Of a DNA stretch of 38,495 nt, positions 16,067 through 25,192 are shown piece after piece. Within the stretch, counting starts at the first letter, position 1; every line of letters begins with the position of its first letter. The stretch is taken from assembly GCA_902774725.1 (NCBI GenBank), contig CACYJP010000019.1, positions 1-38,495 on the forward strand, written 5' to 3'. This DNA comes from an uncultured Lachnospiraceae bacterium. GTDB taxonomy: Bacteria > Bacillota > Clostridia > Lachnospirales > Lachnospiraceae. Position numbers and translations under genes: made by a program. The notes under the pieces are model-generated. The model worked only from the letters and a program-made list of their open reading frames with translations, had not been told where the DNA came from and ran no database searches.

Positions 16067-17281
16067 CTAATTTTGAATAGGATGATGCGCCCCAATACTA
16101 TTTTCGGATAGTGGTATGAATGTATATCCATGCGAAAGCGCCCACGGAATAAATGTCTCCATCGCATCAACTGTATAGCTCTTCACATCGTGACAAAGCA
16201 CCACGCTTTCGTTATGTCCCTTGATGCCGTTAATTATGTTCTGAGTTACCTTTACGCTGCTGGTTGTTTCTCCCGCATCACCGCTCGAAACATTCCAGTC
16301 AAAATATTTGTAGCCCTTCTCGCCTGACTGTGCGGCAAGTCTGGTCATAATACCACTATTAAACTTGCTAACGGCATTTGAGCTTCCACCCGGGAATCTG
16401 AAAAGGTTTGTACGTTCACCTGTCTGTCCAACGATTACAGACTCCATATTTTCAAAATCACTCCAGTAAGCTGACTCGCTGGCATATATCTGTCTGTAGT
16501 TATGTGTATAGGAATGAACTGCGACAGTATGTCCCGCATCATATTCTTTCTTGATGCAGCCTGCATAGCCCGGAAATGCAGATGTAACGAAAAATGTTGC
16601 CTTTACGTTATACCTCTCAAGGATTCCAAGCAGCCTGTCTGTGTAAGGTCCCGGACCGTCATCAAAGGTCAGATAAATGATCTGAGAATCATTTATCCAT
16701 TTACCATTTCCGTCCATAAGATACCAGCCATATCCATCCCATACCCAGTCGGTCTGCATCCTTCCTTCTGAATCGAAATAATACCAGCTGCCTCCATCCT
16801 GAAGCCATCCGGTATGCATATTTCCATTATCTACATAGTACCAGTATCTTCCGCTTTTTACCCAGCCGCTTACTTCATTTCCATTCTCATCGTAGTACTT
16901 CCATACTCCGCCGCGCATCTGCCAGCCTGTGGTTCCCCAGGTATCAGTCATCGCACCATTTTTATCCACCCAGTAGTTATCTATCCACATATCAGATGCC
17001 ATATGACCATCCGGGAAGAAGAAATACCAATAGCCCTTGATATTCTTCCAGCCGGTTGTCATATATCCATACCAGTCAAAATAATACCAATTGCCATCTA
17101 TTTCCTTCCAGGTTTCCCACGGATAGGAACCATCCTCCTGCTGATACCACCAGCCGTCAGATGATTCCATCCACATCCCCTCAGCTCTTGTTTCAATTGA
17201 CGAAATACTTATTGAAGCAAGAATAATCATAACTGAAATTATAATACCTATAATTTTAGAACTCTTAATCCTTACTCTCAT
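16067..17281 (-). CDS. wall-anchored polysaccharide deacetylase
   Basis: The 404-residue exported protein has a basic N-terminus and hydrophobic signal segment (about 1-34). It continues with about seven aromatic cell-wall-binding repeats (35-200, pattern W-Y-Y-F-D...G...TGW) and ends in a NodB-type deacetylase domain (about 200-395). Deacetylase motifs are TFDDGP (Asp207, Asp208), HSYTH (His256, His260), RFPGG (Arg295), the DWNVSSGD segment and LCHD (His364). Asp208, His256 and His260 are the expected metal ligands. It probably removes acetyl groups from peptidoglycan or another wall polysaccharide, as lysozyme resistance enzymes do. It lies 15 bp after the DeoR regulator gene and so may belong to the fructose operon transcript. 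Confidence 0.9.
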   Translation of the reverse strand: MRVRIKSSKIIGIIISVMIILASISISSIETRAEGMWMESSDGWWYQQEDGSYPWETWKEIDGNWYYFDWYGYMTTGWKNIKGYWYFFFPDGHMASDMWIDNYWVDKNGAMTDTWGTTGWQMRGGVWKYYDENGNEVSGWVKSGRYWYYVDNGNMHTGWLQDGGSWYYFDSEGRMQTDWVWDGYGWYLMDGNGKWINDSQIIYLTFDDGPGPYTDRLLGILERYNVKATFFVTSAFPGYAGCIKKEYDAGHTVAVHSYTHNYRQIYASESAYWSDFENMESVIVGQTGERTNLFRFPGGSSNAVSKFNSGIMTRLAAQSGEKGYKYFDWNVSSGDAGETTSSVKVTQNIINGIKGHNESVVLCHDVKSYTVDAMETFIPWALSHGYTFIPLSENSIGAHHPIQN

Positions 17282-17296
17282 TTCTCTTAACCTTCT

Positions 17297-18046
17297 TTAC
17301 ACTATTTTTATATCAACAACCTTGCTGTAAATATCTCCCGGATACTTATCTGTTATAACAACAGCTCCGCCAAAGTCCGCAAATGTAACTGCTGACGCTT
17401 TATCGAACTTATCATGATCTGCAAGCACATATCGCTGTCCAACCTGAGTATTTTCAATTGCAACCCTTTTTATAAGTGCCTCTCTTACATCAGGTGTAGT
17501 AAATCCAAGATTCATATTCACTCCATTAGTCCCAAAAAAACCCTTTGTAAAATGATATTTCTGGATATGAAGTATTGCATCAGCACCAACTATCGCCTCA
17601 GTATTTTCCTTAAGCTCTCCACCGATAAGAAGCACCTTGAGTCCCTTTCTCACAAGATCCTTTGCGTGAGAAACAGCATTTGTTACATATGTAGCCTTCT
17701 TCTCAGTTATAAAGCTTGTCATATACTCGGTAGTAGTTCCCGAATCCAGATACACATAGTCACCCGGCATTATAAGGGAAGCAGCATACTGTGCAATCCG
17801 AAGCTTTTCATCTCTATTAACAGACTCCTTTTCAAGAACCGAAAGCTCCTCTGAAGAAGGCTGCTTTTCAAGTGCAACTGCTCCACCGAAAACCTTTACC
17901 AGTCGACCTTCTCTTCCGAGAGCGGTTATATCACGCCTGATAGTTGATTCAGACACTCCCAGTTCATCCTTCAGCTCCTGAACAGTCGCGCTTTTTCTTT
18001 CATTTACTACGTCAAGAATAAGTAACTTACGTTCTTCTGTAAGCAT
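17297..18046 (-). CDS. fruR: DeoR family regulator, likely fructose operon repressor
   Basis: The 249-residue protein has the N-terminal winged helix-turn-helix of the DeoR family (about 1-57, with TVQELKDELGVSESTIRRD as the recognition region) and the C-terminal sugar-phosphate sensor domain (DSGTTTEY, IGGELKENTEAIVG, ADHDKFDK). DeoR regulators beside fruK and fruA usually respond to fructose 1-phosphate or fructose 1,6-bisphosphate. Here the gene lies after ptsI rather than first in the operon. The ATG follows AAAAGAGGTGAGGAT. TGATT-type repeats over the fruK promoter are candidate operators. The gene name is by context; the ligand is not shown by the sequence. Confidence 0.85.
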   Translation of the reverse strand: MLTEERKLLILDVVNERKSATVQELKDELGVSESTIRRDITALGREGRLVKVFGGAVALEKQPSSEELSVLEKESVNRDEKLRIAQYAASLIMPGDYVYLDSGTTTEYMTSFITEKKATYVTNAVSHAKDLVRKGLKVLLIGGELKENTEAIVGADAILHIQKYHFTKGFFGTNGVNMNLGFTTPDVREALIKRVAIENTQVGQRYVLADHDKFDKASAVTFADFGGAVVITDKYPGDIYSKVVDIKIV

Positions 18047-18073
18047 ATCCTCACCTCTTTTACTTCATCATGA

Positions 18074-19729
18074 TTATTCTAAGCCCTTCTCTTTCTTGTA
18101 CTCAGAAACATTTGTCTCAATAACAGCCTTTCTAAGCGGAAGGATTCTTCCCGGTGATACGGAAAGCTCATCATATCCCATAGCAAGGAATTCTTTTGTG
18201 AGTGACAGATCCGAACCCAGCTCTCCACATATTCCTGCCCAGGCGCCACCCTTATGTGCGGCGTCTACTATCATCTTGAGCATTCTGAGAATTGCAGGAT
18301 GGTGTGGATCATAGAATTCATCCAGACTCTGATTCTGACGGTCTATAGCAAGAGTATACTGTGTCAGGTCATTAGTTCCTACCGAGAAGAAATCAACCTC
18401 CTTCGCAAGCTCTTCAGCTATCATTACCGCAGCCGGTGTCTCTATCATAATTCCAAGTTCAATTTCCTTATCATAAGGAACACTGAGTGAATCAAGCTCA
18501 GCCTTTACACCCTCAACTATTTCCTTTATCCTCTTTACCTCATCTACAGATATGATCATCGGGAACATAATTGATATCTTTCCAAAGGCTGAAGCCCTGA
18601 GAATTGCCTTCAGCTGTGTCTTGAACACCTCAGGTCTTGTCAGACATATTCTTATAGCTCTCAGTCCAAGCGCAGGATTTTCCTCCTTAGGAAGCTCGAA
18701 ATAATCAGCCTGCTTATCAGCACCTATATCAAGCGTTCTGATAATAACCTTCTTTCCTGCCATAGTTTCAGCAACCTGCTTATAGATAGCAAACTGCTCA
18801 TCCTCTGTAGGATAGGTCTCTGAACCGAGATATATAAACTCCGAACGGAACAATCCGATGCCACCTGCATCATTCTTAAGAACCAGTCCGAGATCCTTTG
18901 TGTTACCTATATTGGCATAAAGGTTTATCTTCTGACCGTCCTGTGTGATATTTTCCTTACCTCTAAGCTGTTCAAGAAGCTCCTTCTTTTCCTGCTCCTT
19001 TTCAACTATCTTCTGTTTTTCTGCAAGTGTCTCCTCATCCGGATCAACATATACCTTGCCTTCAAAGCCATCAACTATAGCTTCCCTGCCATCCATCTCA
19101 TCCGTAAGCGGAATATCGCATCCGATTATTGCAGGGATACTCATCGTTTTGGCAAGTATGGAGGTATGTGAATTGGCAGAACCATGAACTGTAACAAATG
19201 AAAGTATCTTATCCTTATCCATCTGAACGGTTTCAGACGGAGCCAGATCATCTGCCACAACAATTACAGGCTCACTGCTTTCTATTCCGCCTCCACCTAC
19301 GCCCATAAGAACATTTATAACTCTCTCGGATATGTCCTTTACATCCGCAGCTCTTCCACGAAAGTATTCATCATCCATCTCAAGGAACATCTTACGGAAA
19401 TTGTCTCCGGTCTCAGCAACCGCATACTCTGCATTTACCATCTGCGTGCGAATGATATTCTCAACGGAATCTATAAAGTCTCCATCCTCAACCATCATCT
19501 GGTGAGCTTCAAATATCTCTGCGCCGGATTCTCCTACTTCCTTTACAGCCTTATCATAAAGAACCTGAAGCTGCATAACAGCAGTATTTCTTGCTTCCTC
19601 GTACCTCGAGATTTCAACGTCTGCATCCTCAATCTTCTCTCTTTTTACGAACTGCTCTGCCTTCTTATATACTGACAGTTTTCCTATAGCTACACCCTCA
19701 AAAACTGCCTTGCCTTCATAAATAATCAT
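18074..19729 (-). CDS. ptsI: phosphoenolpyruvate-protein phosphotransferase (enzyme I)
   Basis: The 551-residue enzyme I takes phosphate from PEP and passes it to HPr. The phosphohistidine site lies in HGSANSHTSILAKTM (His188), followed by the linker and the C-terminal PEP-binding barrel with LFRSEFIYLG, LRAIRICL, GIMIETPAAV, FFSVGTNDLTQY and the active-site Cys in WAGICGELGSD. Length is typical. The ATG at 19729 is chosen over in-frame GTG and TTG codons at 19741 and 19738: AGGAGG lies 11 bases upstream and the alignment starts normally at IYEGKAVFEGVAIGKL. The gene follows fbp closely and precedes the DeoR gene by 27 bp. With ptsH and fruA it makes a complete phosphorelay. Confidence 0.95.
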   Translation of the reverse strand: MIIYEGKAVFEGVAIGKLSVYKKAEQFVKREKIEDADVEISRYEEARNTAVMQLQVLYDKAVKEVGESGAEIFEAHQMMVEDGDFIDSVENIIRTQMVNAEYAVAETGDNFRKMFLEMDDEYFRGRAADVKDISERVINVLMGVGGGGIESSEPVIVVADDLAPSETVQMDKDKILSFVTVHGSANSHTSILAKTMSIPAIIGCDIPLTDEMDGREAIVDGFEGKVYVDPDEETLAEKQKIVEKEQEKKELLEQLRGKENITQDGQKINLYANIGNTKDLGLVLKNDAGGIGLFRSEFIYLGSETYPTEDEQFAIYKQVAETMAGKKVIIRTLDIGADKQADYFELPKEENPALGLRAIRICLTRPEVFKTQLKAILRASAFGKISIMFPMIISVDEVKRIKEIVEGVKAELDSLSVPYDKEIELGIMIETPAAVMIAEELAKEVDFFSVGTNDLTQYTLAIDRQNQSLDEFYDPHHPAILRMLKMIVDAAHKGGAWAGICGELGSDLSLTKEFLAMGYDELSVSPGRILPLRKAVIETNVSEYKKEKGLE

Positions 19730-19746
19730 TTCCAGCAACACCTCCT

Positions 19747-21600
19747 CTACATCATATAACTTTTTTCTGCACCCGTCTTTTCCTTAATCAACCCCAAGCT
19801 GTAACACTCCAGCAATTCTTCCAGATCAAATATCTGCTTACGTATCTCTTCTCCCTTGTCCGTATCTTGAACCAGAAGACGTCTTCTCATCGTCTCTGTT
19901 ACATATATCTCCGGGGTATTATCTCCGTCTTTATCAAACTCCCTGTGTTCCGCAAGCGCCAGATGATGGGAGTTAAAAATAAGTGTATAGCCTGCGATTC
20001 CGGTCTTCGGATGATAAGCCTTTGACAGACCCCCGTCTATCACGTAGAGCTTTCCTCCAGCCTTTACAGGCTTTTCTCCTTTTGCTACCTTTACCGGAAC
20101 ATGTCCGTTTATTATATGTGCCGTTTCCGGCTTCATCTCAAACTCTTCAAATATCTTGTCGCAATATTCTTCATTCTTTGAAAACTCATAATATGGATTA
20201 TAGTTTTCCTTTGACAGTTTTTTATCCTCCAGGAAAATGTGCTCGAAAGTCGCCATCCTGTCCTTTCCGAAAAGCGGAGAGACGGGACCTGCCCACAGAT
20301 ACCACATAAGATCAACGCTATCAGCCTTCTTCTCCGGATCATCTATCTCGTCCAGAAAATAAGCATCTATGATCTTCTCCTGGAAAAAGTCCATAAGATC
20401 CTTTCCAGATCTGTTACCCTCTTTTGTTTTTATTTTCAAAAAATCACCTTTTTTATCCATCGGTATACATCCGTGGAAAAGCAGGTTATTGTTACATATC
20501 TTGTACAAACTACCATGGGAATATAAAAATCTGATATGCTTTTGCAAACGACCGCTATGTAAAAAAGAATACTTAAGTGTTTCTACGAGAAGCTCCTCTT
20601 CTTTAGTGAGTTTGTATGGATCCTTTGGATCAATGGTCGGAAAGTTTTTATCCCTCAGCTCGTACTCCTTATCACCGATAAGCACCGTTCCTTTTTCATA
20701 ATCAATCTTATCGAGAAATAGTCTTCTGTCCATAAAATACTCAGGATGTCTCTTTATCAGCTGTCCCTCTAATTTCAGTTCTATGATAGTGATTGCTTTA
20801 CACATCCTTGCCGCAAGCATCGGATCCACTGAATCGTACTTATTATCATCCAGCAGATGTGGTCTGAAGCACTCACATTCGTCATCCTTATAAACTGAAT
20901 CGGCAAACATGGAAAGCGGTCTCAGATTTATACCATAGCCGTCCTCAAGCACATCAAACGAATTATAATTTGTTGCAATCCTGAGAACTGTAGCTATACA
21001 CGCAGTATTTCCTGACGCTGCACCCATCCAGCTCACATCATGATTACCCCACTGGATATCTACATCCTGAAAACCGATAAGCTCATCCATTACATAATCA
21101 GCTCTTGGTCCTCTGTCAAATATATCTCCTATGATATGCAGACTGTCTATCAGAAGCGTCTGAATCAGCTCCGAAAGAGCAACTATAAAATTATCCGCAG
21201 CCTTCACATCAGCCACAGCCTCAGCTATTTCCATATAGTAAAGCTTTTTATCCGGCACAGATTCATCAGTATGAATCAGCTCATCTATCGCATAGCCAAA
21301 ATCCTTAGGCAGCTTTTTTCTGACCTTTGATCTTGTATACTTTGATGCCACCTCGCGACAAAGAGCGATCAGATGATGGATGGTATCCTTGTACCACCCA
21401 TCACTTATCTCTCCTGACCGCCTCATTGCACTTCGTATCAGATGAATGAAGCTCTCATACTCTCCATGAATATCCGAGAAGAAATACTCATTTCCCTTCG
21501 GAAGTGCGAGTATCGCTCTGAGATTGATCATCTCTGCCTGACAGCTTCCCGCCGTCGGAAACTCATGACTGAGCAGCTTCAAATAATCCAGATCCCGCAT
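19747..21600 (-). CDS. fbp: fructose-1,6-bisphosphatase, class III
   Basis: The 617-residue protein matches the Firmicute-type class III FBPase, a calcineurin-like metallophosphatase that hydrolyses fructose 1,6-bisphosphate to fructose 6-phosphate. Metal-binding motifs are FFSDIHGEYESF near the N-terminus, IIGDIFDRGPR, QWGNHDVSWMG and, near the C-terminus, IINGHVPVKVAKGE and YVIDGGLSKAY. The size is slightly below B. subtilis Fbp. The ATG follows ATGAGGTATAACT. It lies between ptsH and ptsI, so fructose 1,6-bisphosphate made by fruK could be returned to fructose 6-phosphate for biosynthesis. That combination is unusual, because FruK and Fbp act in consecutive opposite-purpose steps. Confidence 0.94.
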   Translation of the reverse strand: MRDLDYLKLLSHEFPTAGSCQAEMINLRAILALPKGNEYFFSDIHGEYESFIHLIRSAMRRSGEISDGWYKDTIHHLIALCREVASKYTRSKVRKKLPKDFGYAIDELIHTDESVPDKKLYYMEIAEAVADVKAADNFIVALSELIQTLLIDSLHIIGDIFDRGPRADYVMDELIGFQDVDIQWGNHDVSWMGAASGNTACIATVLRIATNYNSFDVLEDGYGINLRPLSMFADSVYKDDECECFRPHLLDDNKYDSVDPMLAARMCKAITIIELKLEGQLIKRHPEYFMDRRLFLDKIDYEKGTVLIGDKEYELRDKNFPTIDPKDPYKLTKEEELLVETLKYSFLHSGRLQKHIRFLYSHGSLYKICNNNLLFHGCIPMDKKGDFLKIKTKEGNRSGKDLMDFFQEKIIDAYFLDEIDDPEKKADSVDLMWYLWAGPVSPLFGKDRMATFEHIFLEDKKLSKENYNPYYEFSKNEEYCDKIFEEFEMKPETAHIINGHVPVKVAKGEKPVKAGGKLYVIDGGLSKAYHPKTGIAGYTLIFNSHHLALAEHREFDKDGDNTPEIYVTETMRRRLLVQDTDKGEEIRKQIFDLEELLECYSLGLIKEKTGAEKSYMM

Positions 21601-21628
21601 AGTTATACCTCATGACTAAAAGAATCTA

Positions 21629-21886
21629 TTACAGATTAGCCTCTAAGAACTCCTTAACTGCAGCACACTCTGCTTCCTCATCCGGTCCGTCGAAGGAGAA
21701 CTTAACTGTATCTCCCTGCTTAGCTCCGAGTGACATGATGCCCATAACTCCCTTAAAAGCAACTTCCTTATCGCCCTTAGCTACCTTGACAACTGACTCA
21801 TAATTTTTTGTCATCTTGAAAAGATCTGTTGCAGGTCTTGCGTGTATACCATGTACATCCTTAATTGTGTATTCAAAACTTACCAT
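21629..21886 (-). CDS. ptsH: HPr phosphocarrier with Gly at position 46
   Basis: The 85-residue protein is a full-length HPr. His15 in GIHARPAT is the residue phosphorylated by enzyme I. The second regulatory site is changed: the region that normally reads K-S-I-M-G around Ser46 reads F44-K45-G46-V47-M48-G49, so the seryl acceptor of HPr kinase is absent. The codon is GGA and the surrounding frame is intact, so it is not a sequencing slip in the reading frame. It should carry phosphate to FruA but not form the Ser-P form that partners CcpA. The ATG follows AAAGGGAGGTAACAAA. It lies between fruA and fbp. Confidence 0.93.
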   Translation of the reverse strand: MVSFEYTIKDVHGIHARPATDLFKMTKNYESVVKVAKGDKEVAFKGVMGIMSLGAKQGDTVKFSFDGPDEEAECAAVKEFLEANL

Positions 21887-21944
21887 TTTGTTACCTCCCT
21901 TTTTACATATAAATTTACATATTTATTTTTAATCGTCTGTTCAT

Positions 21945-24035
21945 TTACTGCACTACCGGCTTCTTTATCAATCCCAGCATGAAGCAGGTTACTATTGATC
22001 CGACTAACCACGCCACTATGTACATGAGCGGATTACCTACGGTTGCGAACACGAATACTCCACCATGTGGTGCCATAAGTGTACATTTGAAAAGTGCTGC
22101 TAAGAATCCTGCCACACCTGCTCCTACCATTGTACATGGAATAACATGAAGCGGATCAGCTGCTGCAAATGGTATAGCACCCTCTGTGATAAATGAAGCA
22201 CCCATAACTACATTTGATACTGCAGAGCCTCTCTCTGCCTTTGTAAACTTCTTAGGGAATATCCAGCAAGCAAGTGCGATACCTACCGGAGGAACCATTC
22301 CACCAACCATAATTGCTGCCATTGCGATATAGCAGGCCTCAACCTTTGGATCACTGCTAGGGATTCCCTGTGCCATATACTGTGATGCGGTTGCCAGCAT
22401 ACCTGTACCGAATACGTATGCTGCTTTGTTGATCGGACCACCCATATCGATTGCCATCATCGCACCGAGTATAAGTCCGAGTGCTGTGATCATTCCTGCA
22501 TCTGAAATAGATGTAAGCATGTTTGAAAGACCTGTGTTTGCAAGTCCGATAAGTGGATTAAGTACGAAACACATAATTATTCCTTCAAGGAATATACCAA
22601 CGAGCGGATAAATAAGTGTTGGCTTAAGTCCATCAAATGCTTCAGGAAGCTTTGAACATACCTTCTGGATTCCGAGTACCAGGAAACCTGCAAGGAAACC
22701 TGCTACGATACCACCGAGGAATCCGGATACTGTATTACCGCCATCCGGCTGCTGGAATGCAAACTTTGATAAGAACTCACTGAAAGCTCCGAGAGGCTTT
22801 CCATCTACAAGAGCTCCCTCTGCAAATGTATAACCTGACAGAATTGCATTTCCGCTTGATGCGAGCATACCGCCTACGAAACCAACTGCAAGACCAGGTC
22901 TGTCTGCGATTGCGTATGCGATATATCCAGCAAGTACCGGAACCATAAGTCCCATTGAAAGTCCGCCGATATACTTAAGCAGTGCTGCCAGAGGTGTGAT
23001 ACTACCGAAGTCTCCTCCACCTGATGCACCGTAGCCTGCTATTGTATCAATAAGAAATGCAAGTGCTACGAGAATACCACCACCGATAACGAATGGAAGC
23101 ATATGTGAAACACCACTCATGAGCCAGGTGTAAACCTTGTGACCTGCTCCGCCTGATCCGCCGTCTGCTGAACCGGATTCAGAAGCCGTTGAATCACCCT
23201 CGCCTTCAAATATACTTGCGGTTCCTGCCTGAACTATTCCCATAAGCTCATCAGCCTTATTGATTCCATCCGCAACCTTTCTCTGAATGAGCTTCTTGCC
23301 CTTAAAACGATCCAGTGGAACCTTTGCATCTGCTGTAACTATTACGCAGTCCGCTGCAGCGATATCATCAGCTGTAAGCTCATTCTTTGTTCCTGAAGAT
23401 CCTCTTGTCTCTATCTTGATCTTGATTCCTGCTTTTCCGGCTGCCTTCTCAAGTCCTTCAGCTGCCATATATGTATGAGCAATTCCTGTCGGACATGATG
23501 TAACTGCTACAACCTTGAGGCTTCCTGAATTATCATCAGCTATTGAGGTTTCTGCGAGACTCTCATCCACACTTCCTCTTTCCTCATCAGCTTTGTCGAT
23601 AATATCAAGGAACTCATCCTCACTCTTAGCCTCGATGAGGTTCTTTCTGAAATCCTCATCCATGAGCATCATAGACAGCTTTGAAAGCACATCAAGATGC
23701 ACATTATCCTCTGTATCAGGAGCTGCTATAAGGAAAAGTATATTTACAGGCTCATCATCAAGTGCCTCATACTCAACTCCATCCTTTATTACCATTGCCG
23801 CAAGTCCCGGCTGCTCAACACAGTCACCCTTGCCGTGAGGTATAGCGATACCCTCACCTACTCCTGTAGTACTTTCTTCTTCTCTGGCATAAACAAGCTT
23901 TTTATAGGCTTCTTTATCCTTCAGCTTTCCGCTTGCATCCATGAGGTCTACAGCCATATCCAGACATTCATTCTTTGTCTTCGGAGCAGCTGATAAACTA
24001 ATACTCTTTTTATCAAGAAGCTCAATTATCCTCAT
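21945..24035 (-). CDS. fruA: fructose-specific PTS permease, IIABC fusion
   Basis: The 696-residue protein carries domains in the order IIA-IIB-IIC. IIA (about 1-150) has the phosphohistidine motif GIAIPHGK (His67). IIB (about 172-270) has the phosphocysteine motif VTSCPTGIAHTYM (Cys181). IIC (about 300-690) is the multi-helix fructose channel with GGPINKAAYVFG and APHGGVFV. It imports fructose as fructose 1-phosphate, using phosphate passed from HPr. A Gly/Ser-rich linker joins IIB to IIC. The ATG follows AAGGGAGGGAACGAAA. It lies 60 bp downstream of fruK and 58 bp upstream of ptsH. Confidence 0.95.
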   Translation of the reverse strand: MRIIELLDKKSISLSAAPKTKNECLDMAVDLMDASGKLKDKEAYKKLVYAREEESTTGVGEGIAIPHGKGDCVEQPGLAAMVIKDGVEYEALDDEPVNILFLIAAPDTEDNVHLDVLSKLSMMLMDEDFRKNLIEAKSEDEFLDIIDKADEERGSVDESLAETSIADDNSGSLKVVAVTSCPTGIAHTYMAAEGLEKAAGKAGIKIKIETRGSSGTKNELTADDIAAADCVIVTADAKVPLDRFKGKKLIQRKVADGINKADELMGIVQAGTASIFEGEGDSTASESGSADGGSGGAGHKVYTWLMSGVSHMLPFVIGGGILVALAFLIDTIAGYGASGGGDFGSITPLAALLKYIGGLSMGLMVPVLAGYIAYAIADRPGLAVGFVGGMLASSGNAILSGYTFAEGALVDGKPLGAFSEFLSKFAFQQPDGGNTVSGFLGGIVAGFLAGFLVLGIQKVCSKLPEAFDGLKPTLIYPLVGIFLEGIIMCFVLNPLIGLANTGLSNMLTSISDAGMITALGLILGAMMAIDMGGPINKAAYVFGTGMLATASQYMAQGIPSSDPKVEACYIAMAAIMVGGMVPPVGIALACWIFPKKFTKAERGSAVSNVVMGASFITEGAIPFAAADPLHVIPCTMVGAGVAGFLAALFKCTLMAPHGGVFVFATVGNPLMYIVAWLVGSIVTCFMLGLIKKPVVQ

Positions 24036-24095
24036 TTTCGTTCCCTCCCTTATTTTTTTTAGTCAATAAGTCAATAAGAACCGTTTCCACTCGAC

Positions 24096-25001
24096 TTATT
24101 CCACTGTTTCGTATACTGCCATTACTTCTTCTTTAGTTGCGAGGTATTCTGAAAATGCACTTGCTGATCCAGTACTAAGCCCCATCTTAAATGCATGAAG
24201 CAGATCACCTTCGGTGAGATAGCCTGCTATAAAACCGGCTACCATGGAGTCTCCCGCTCCGACTCCGTTTACGAGTTTACCTTTAGGAGCTTCTCTCATA
24301 TATACCTGTCCGTCTGAACTGACAAATACAGCTCCTTCTCCTGCCATGGAAATGATCACATTTTCTGCTCCCATTTCCAGGAGTTTCTTAGCGTATGGAA
24401 CTACGCTTTCTCTTGTCTTAAGCTCAACTCCGAATATCTCGCCCAGCTCATGATTATTTGGCTTGACGAGAAATGGTTTAAACTTAAGCACATTTACGAG
24501 AAGTTCTTTAGTCGCATCAACTACAATTCTGATTCCTCGTCCCTGAAGATGCTCTATGATGTCGCTATAGATTGTCTCCGGCATAGTTGAAGGAATGCTT
24601 CCTGCAAGAACCAGAGTGTCCCCCTCCTCGATTTTATCCAGTTTTTCATACAGCTTACCGATGTCTTCATCGGAAATGTCCGGTCCCATTCCGTTTATCT
24701 CGGTTCCGTCGATTGATTTAAGCTTAAGATTGATTCTTGAACAACCACCGGAGAGCTTTATTTCCTCGGATGTGATTCCGCTTTCCTTAACACGTCTGGT
24801 GATTTCATCTCCTACAAATCCTGCAGAAAAATATATAGCAGAATTTTCGATTCCCAGATTGCTTAGGACGATGGAAACATTTATTCCTTTTCCGCCCGGT
24901 AACATCAGCTCAGACTCAGTTCTGTTTGTCAGCCCCAGCTTGAAATCATCAACCGTCACAATATAATCCAGAGATGGGTTAAATGTTACGGTATAAACCA
25001 T
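24096..25001 (-). CDS. fruK: 1-phosphofructokinase
   Basis: The 301-residue PfkB-family kinase converts fructose 1-phosphate to fructose 1,6-bisphosphate. Family motifs are the N-terminal VTFNPSLDYIVTV, the GGKGINVS sugar-binding segment, VVDATKELL and the C-terminal GAGDSMVAGFIAGY with the catalytic Asp. The ATG at 25001 follows GGAGG by eight bases; the in-frame GTG two codons upstream is only two bases from that site and is rejected. Tagatose 6-phosphate kinase is a relative, but the adjacent fructose IIABC decides for FruK. It is the first gene of the fructose operon, behind a clear promoter. Confidence 0.94.
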   Translation of the reverse strand: MVYTVTFNPSLDYIVTVDDFKLGLTNRTESELMLPGGKGINVSIVLSNLGIENSAIYFSAGFVGDEITRRVKESGITSEEIKLSGGCSRINLKLKSIDGTEINGMGPDISDEDIGKLYEKLDKIEEGDTLVLAGSIPSTMPETIYSDIIEHLQGRGIRIVVDATKELLVNVLKFKPFLVKPNNHELGEIFGVELKTRESVVPYAKKLLEMGAENVIISMAGEGAVFVSSDGQVYMREAPKGKLVNGVGAGDSMVAGFIAGYLTEGDLLHAFKMGLSTGSASAFSEYLATKEEVMAVYETVE

Positions 25002-25042
25002 AGTCACTACCTCCGTTCATTTGTTAAACCAACGATACATTC

Positions 25043-25071
25043 ATTATACAATCAAAATCAGTCACATTCAA
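25043..25071 (-). promoter_or_regulatory. promoter of the fructose operon
   Basis: On the minus strand TTGAAT (25066-25071) and TATAAT (25043-25048) are separated by 17 bp, about 40 bp before fruK. Confidence 0.8.
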
Positions 25072-25074
25072 TCA
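25049..25074 (-). promoter_or_regulatory. candidate DeoR/FruR operator repeats
   Basis: TGATTG (25069-25074), TGATTT (25055-25060) and TGATTG (25049-25054) lie as direct repeats across the -35 box and spacer of the fruK promoter. DeoR-family repressors of PTS operons often bind such direct repeats. Assignment to the regulator gene at 17.3-18.0 kb is inference. Confidence 0.35.
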
Positions 25075-25158
25075 TAATACTGCCTATACTTTTTCAATTT
25101 TCATTGTGCAGTTTGTACAAATTTTCATCTTTTTAACTCGCTATTATTGTATAATATG

Positions 25159-25189
25159 AAAAACGGTCAGATTATTTCTGACCGTTTTT
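25159..25189 (-). terminator. intrinsic terminator (bidirectional form) after the YdcF gene
   Basis: A perfect 12-bp stem, AAAAACGGTCAG (25159-25170) with its complement (25178-25189), has a 7-base loop. A runs on one side and T runs on the other allow action in both directions. It lies 3 bp past the YdcF-family stop. Confidence 0.88.
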
Positions 25190-25192
25190 CAA

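Noticed and set aside
25021-25158. cre (CcpA) site in the fructose promoter
   Set aside because: I looked for a TGWNANCGNTNWCA match and found no convincing one; the only repeated pattern is the TGATT series.
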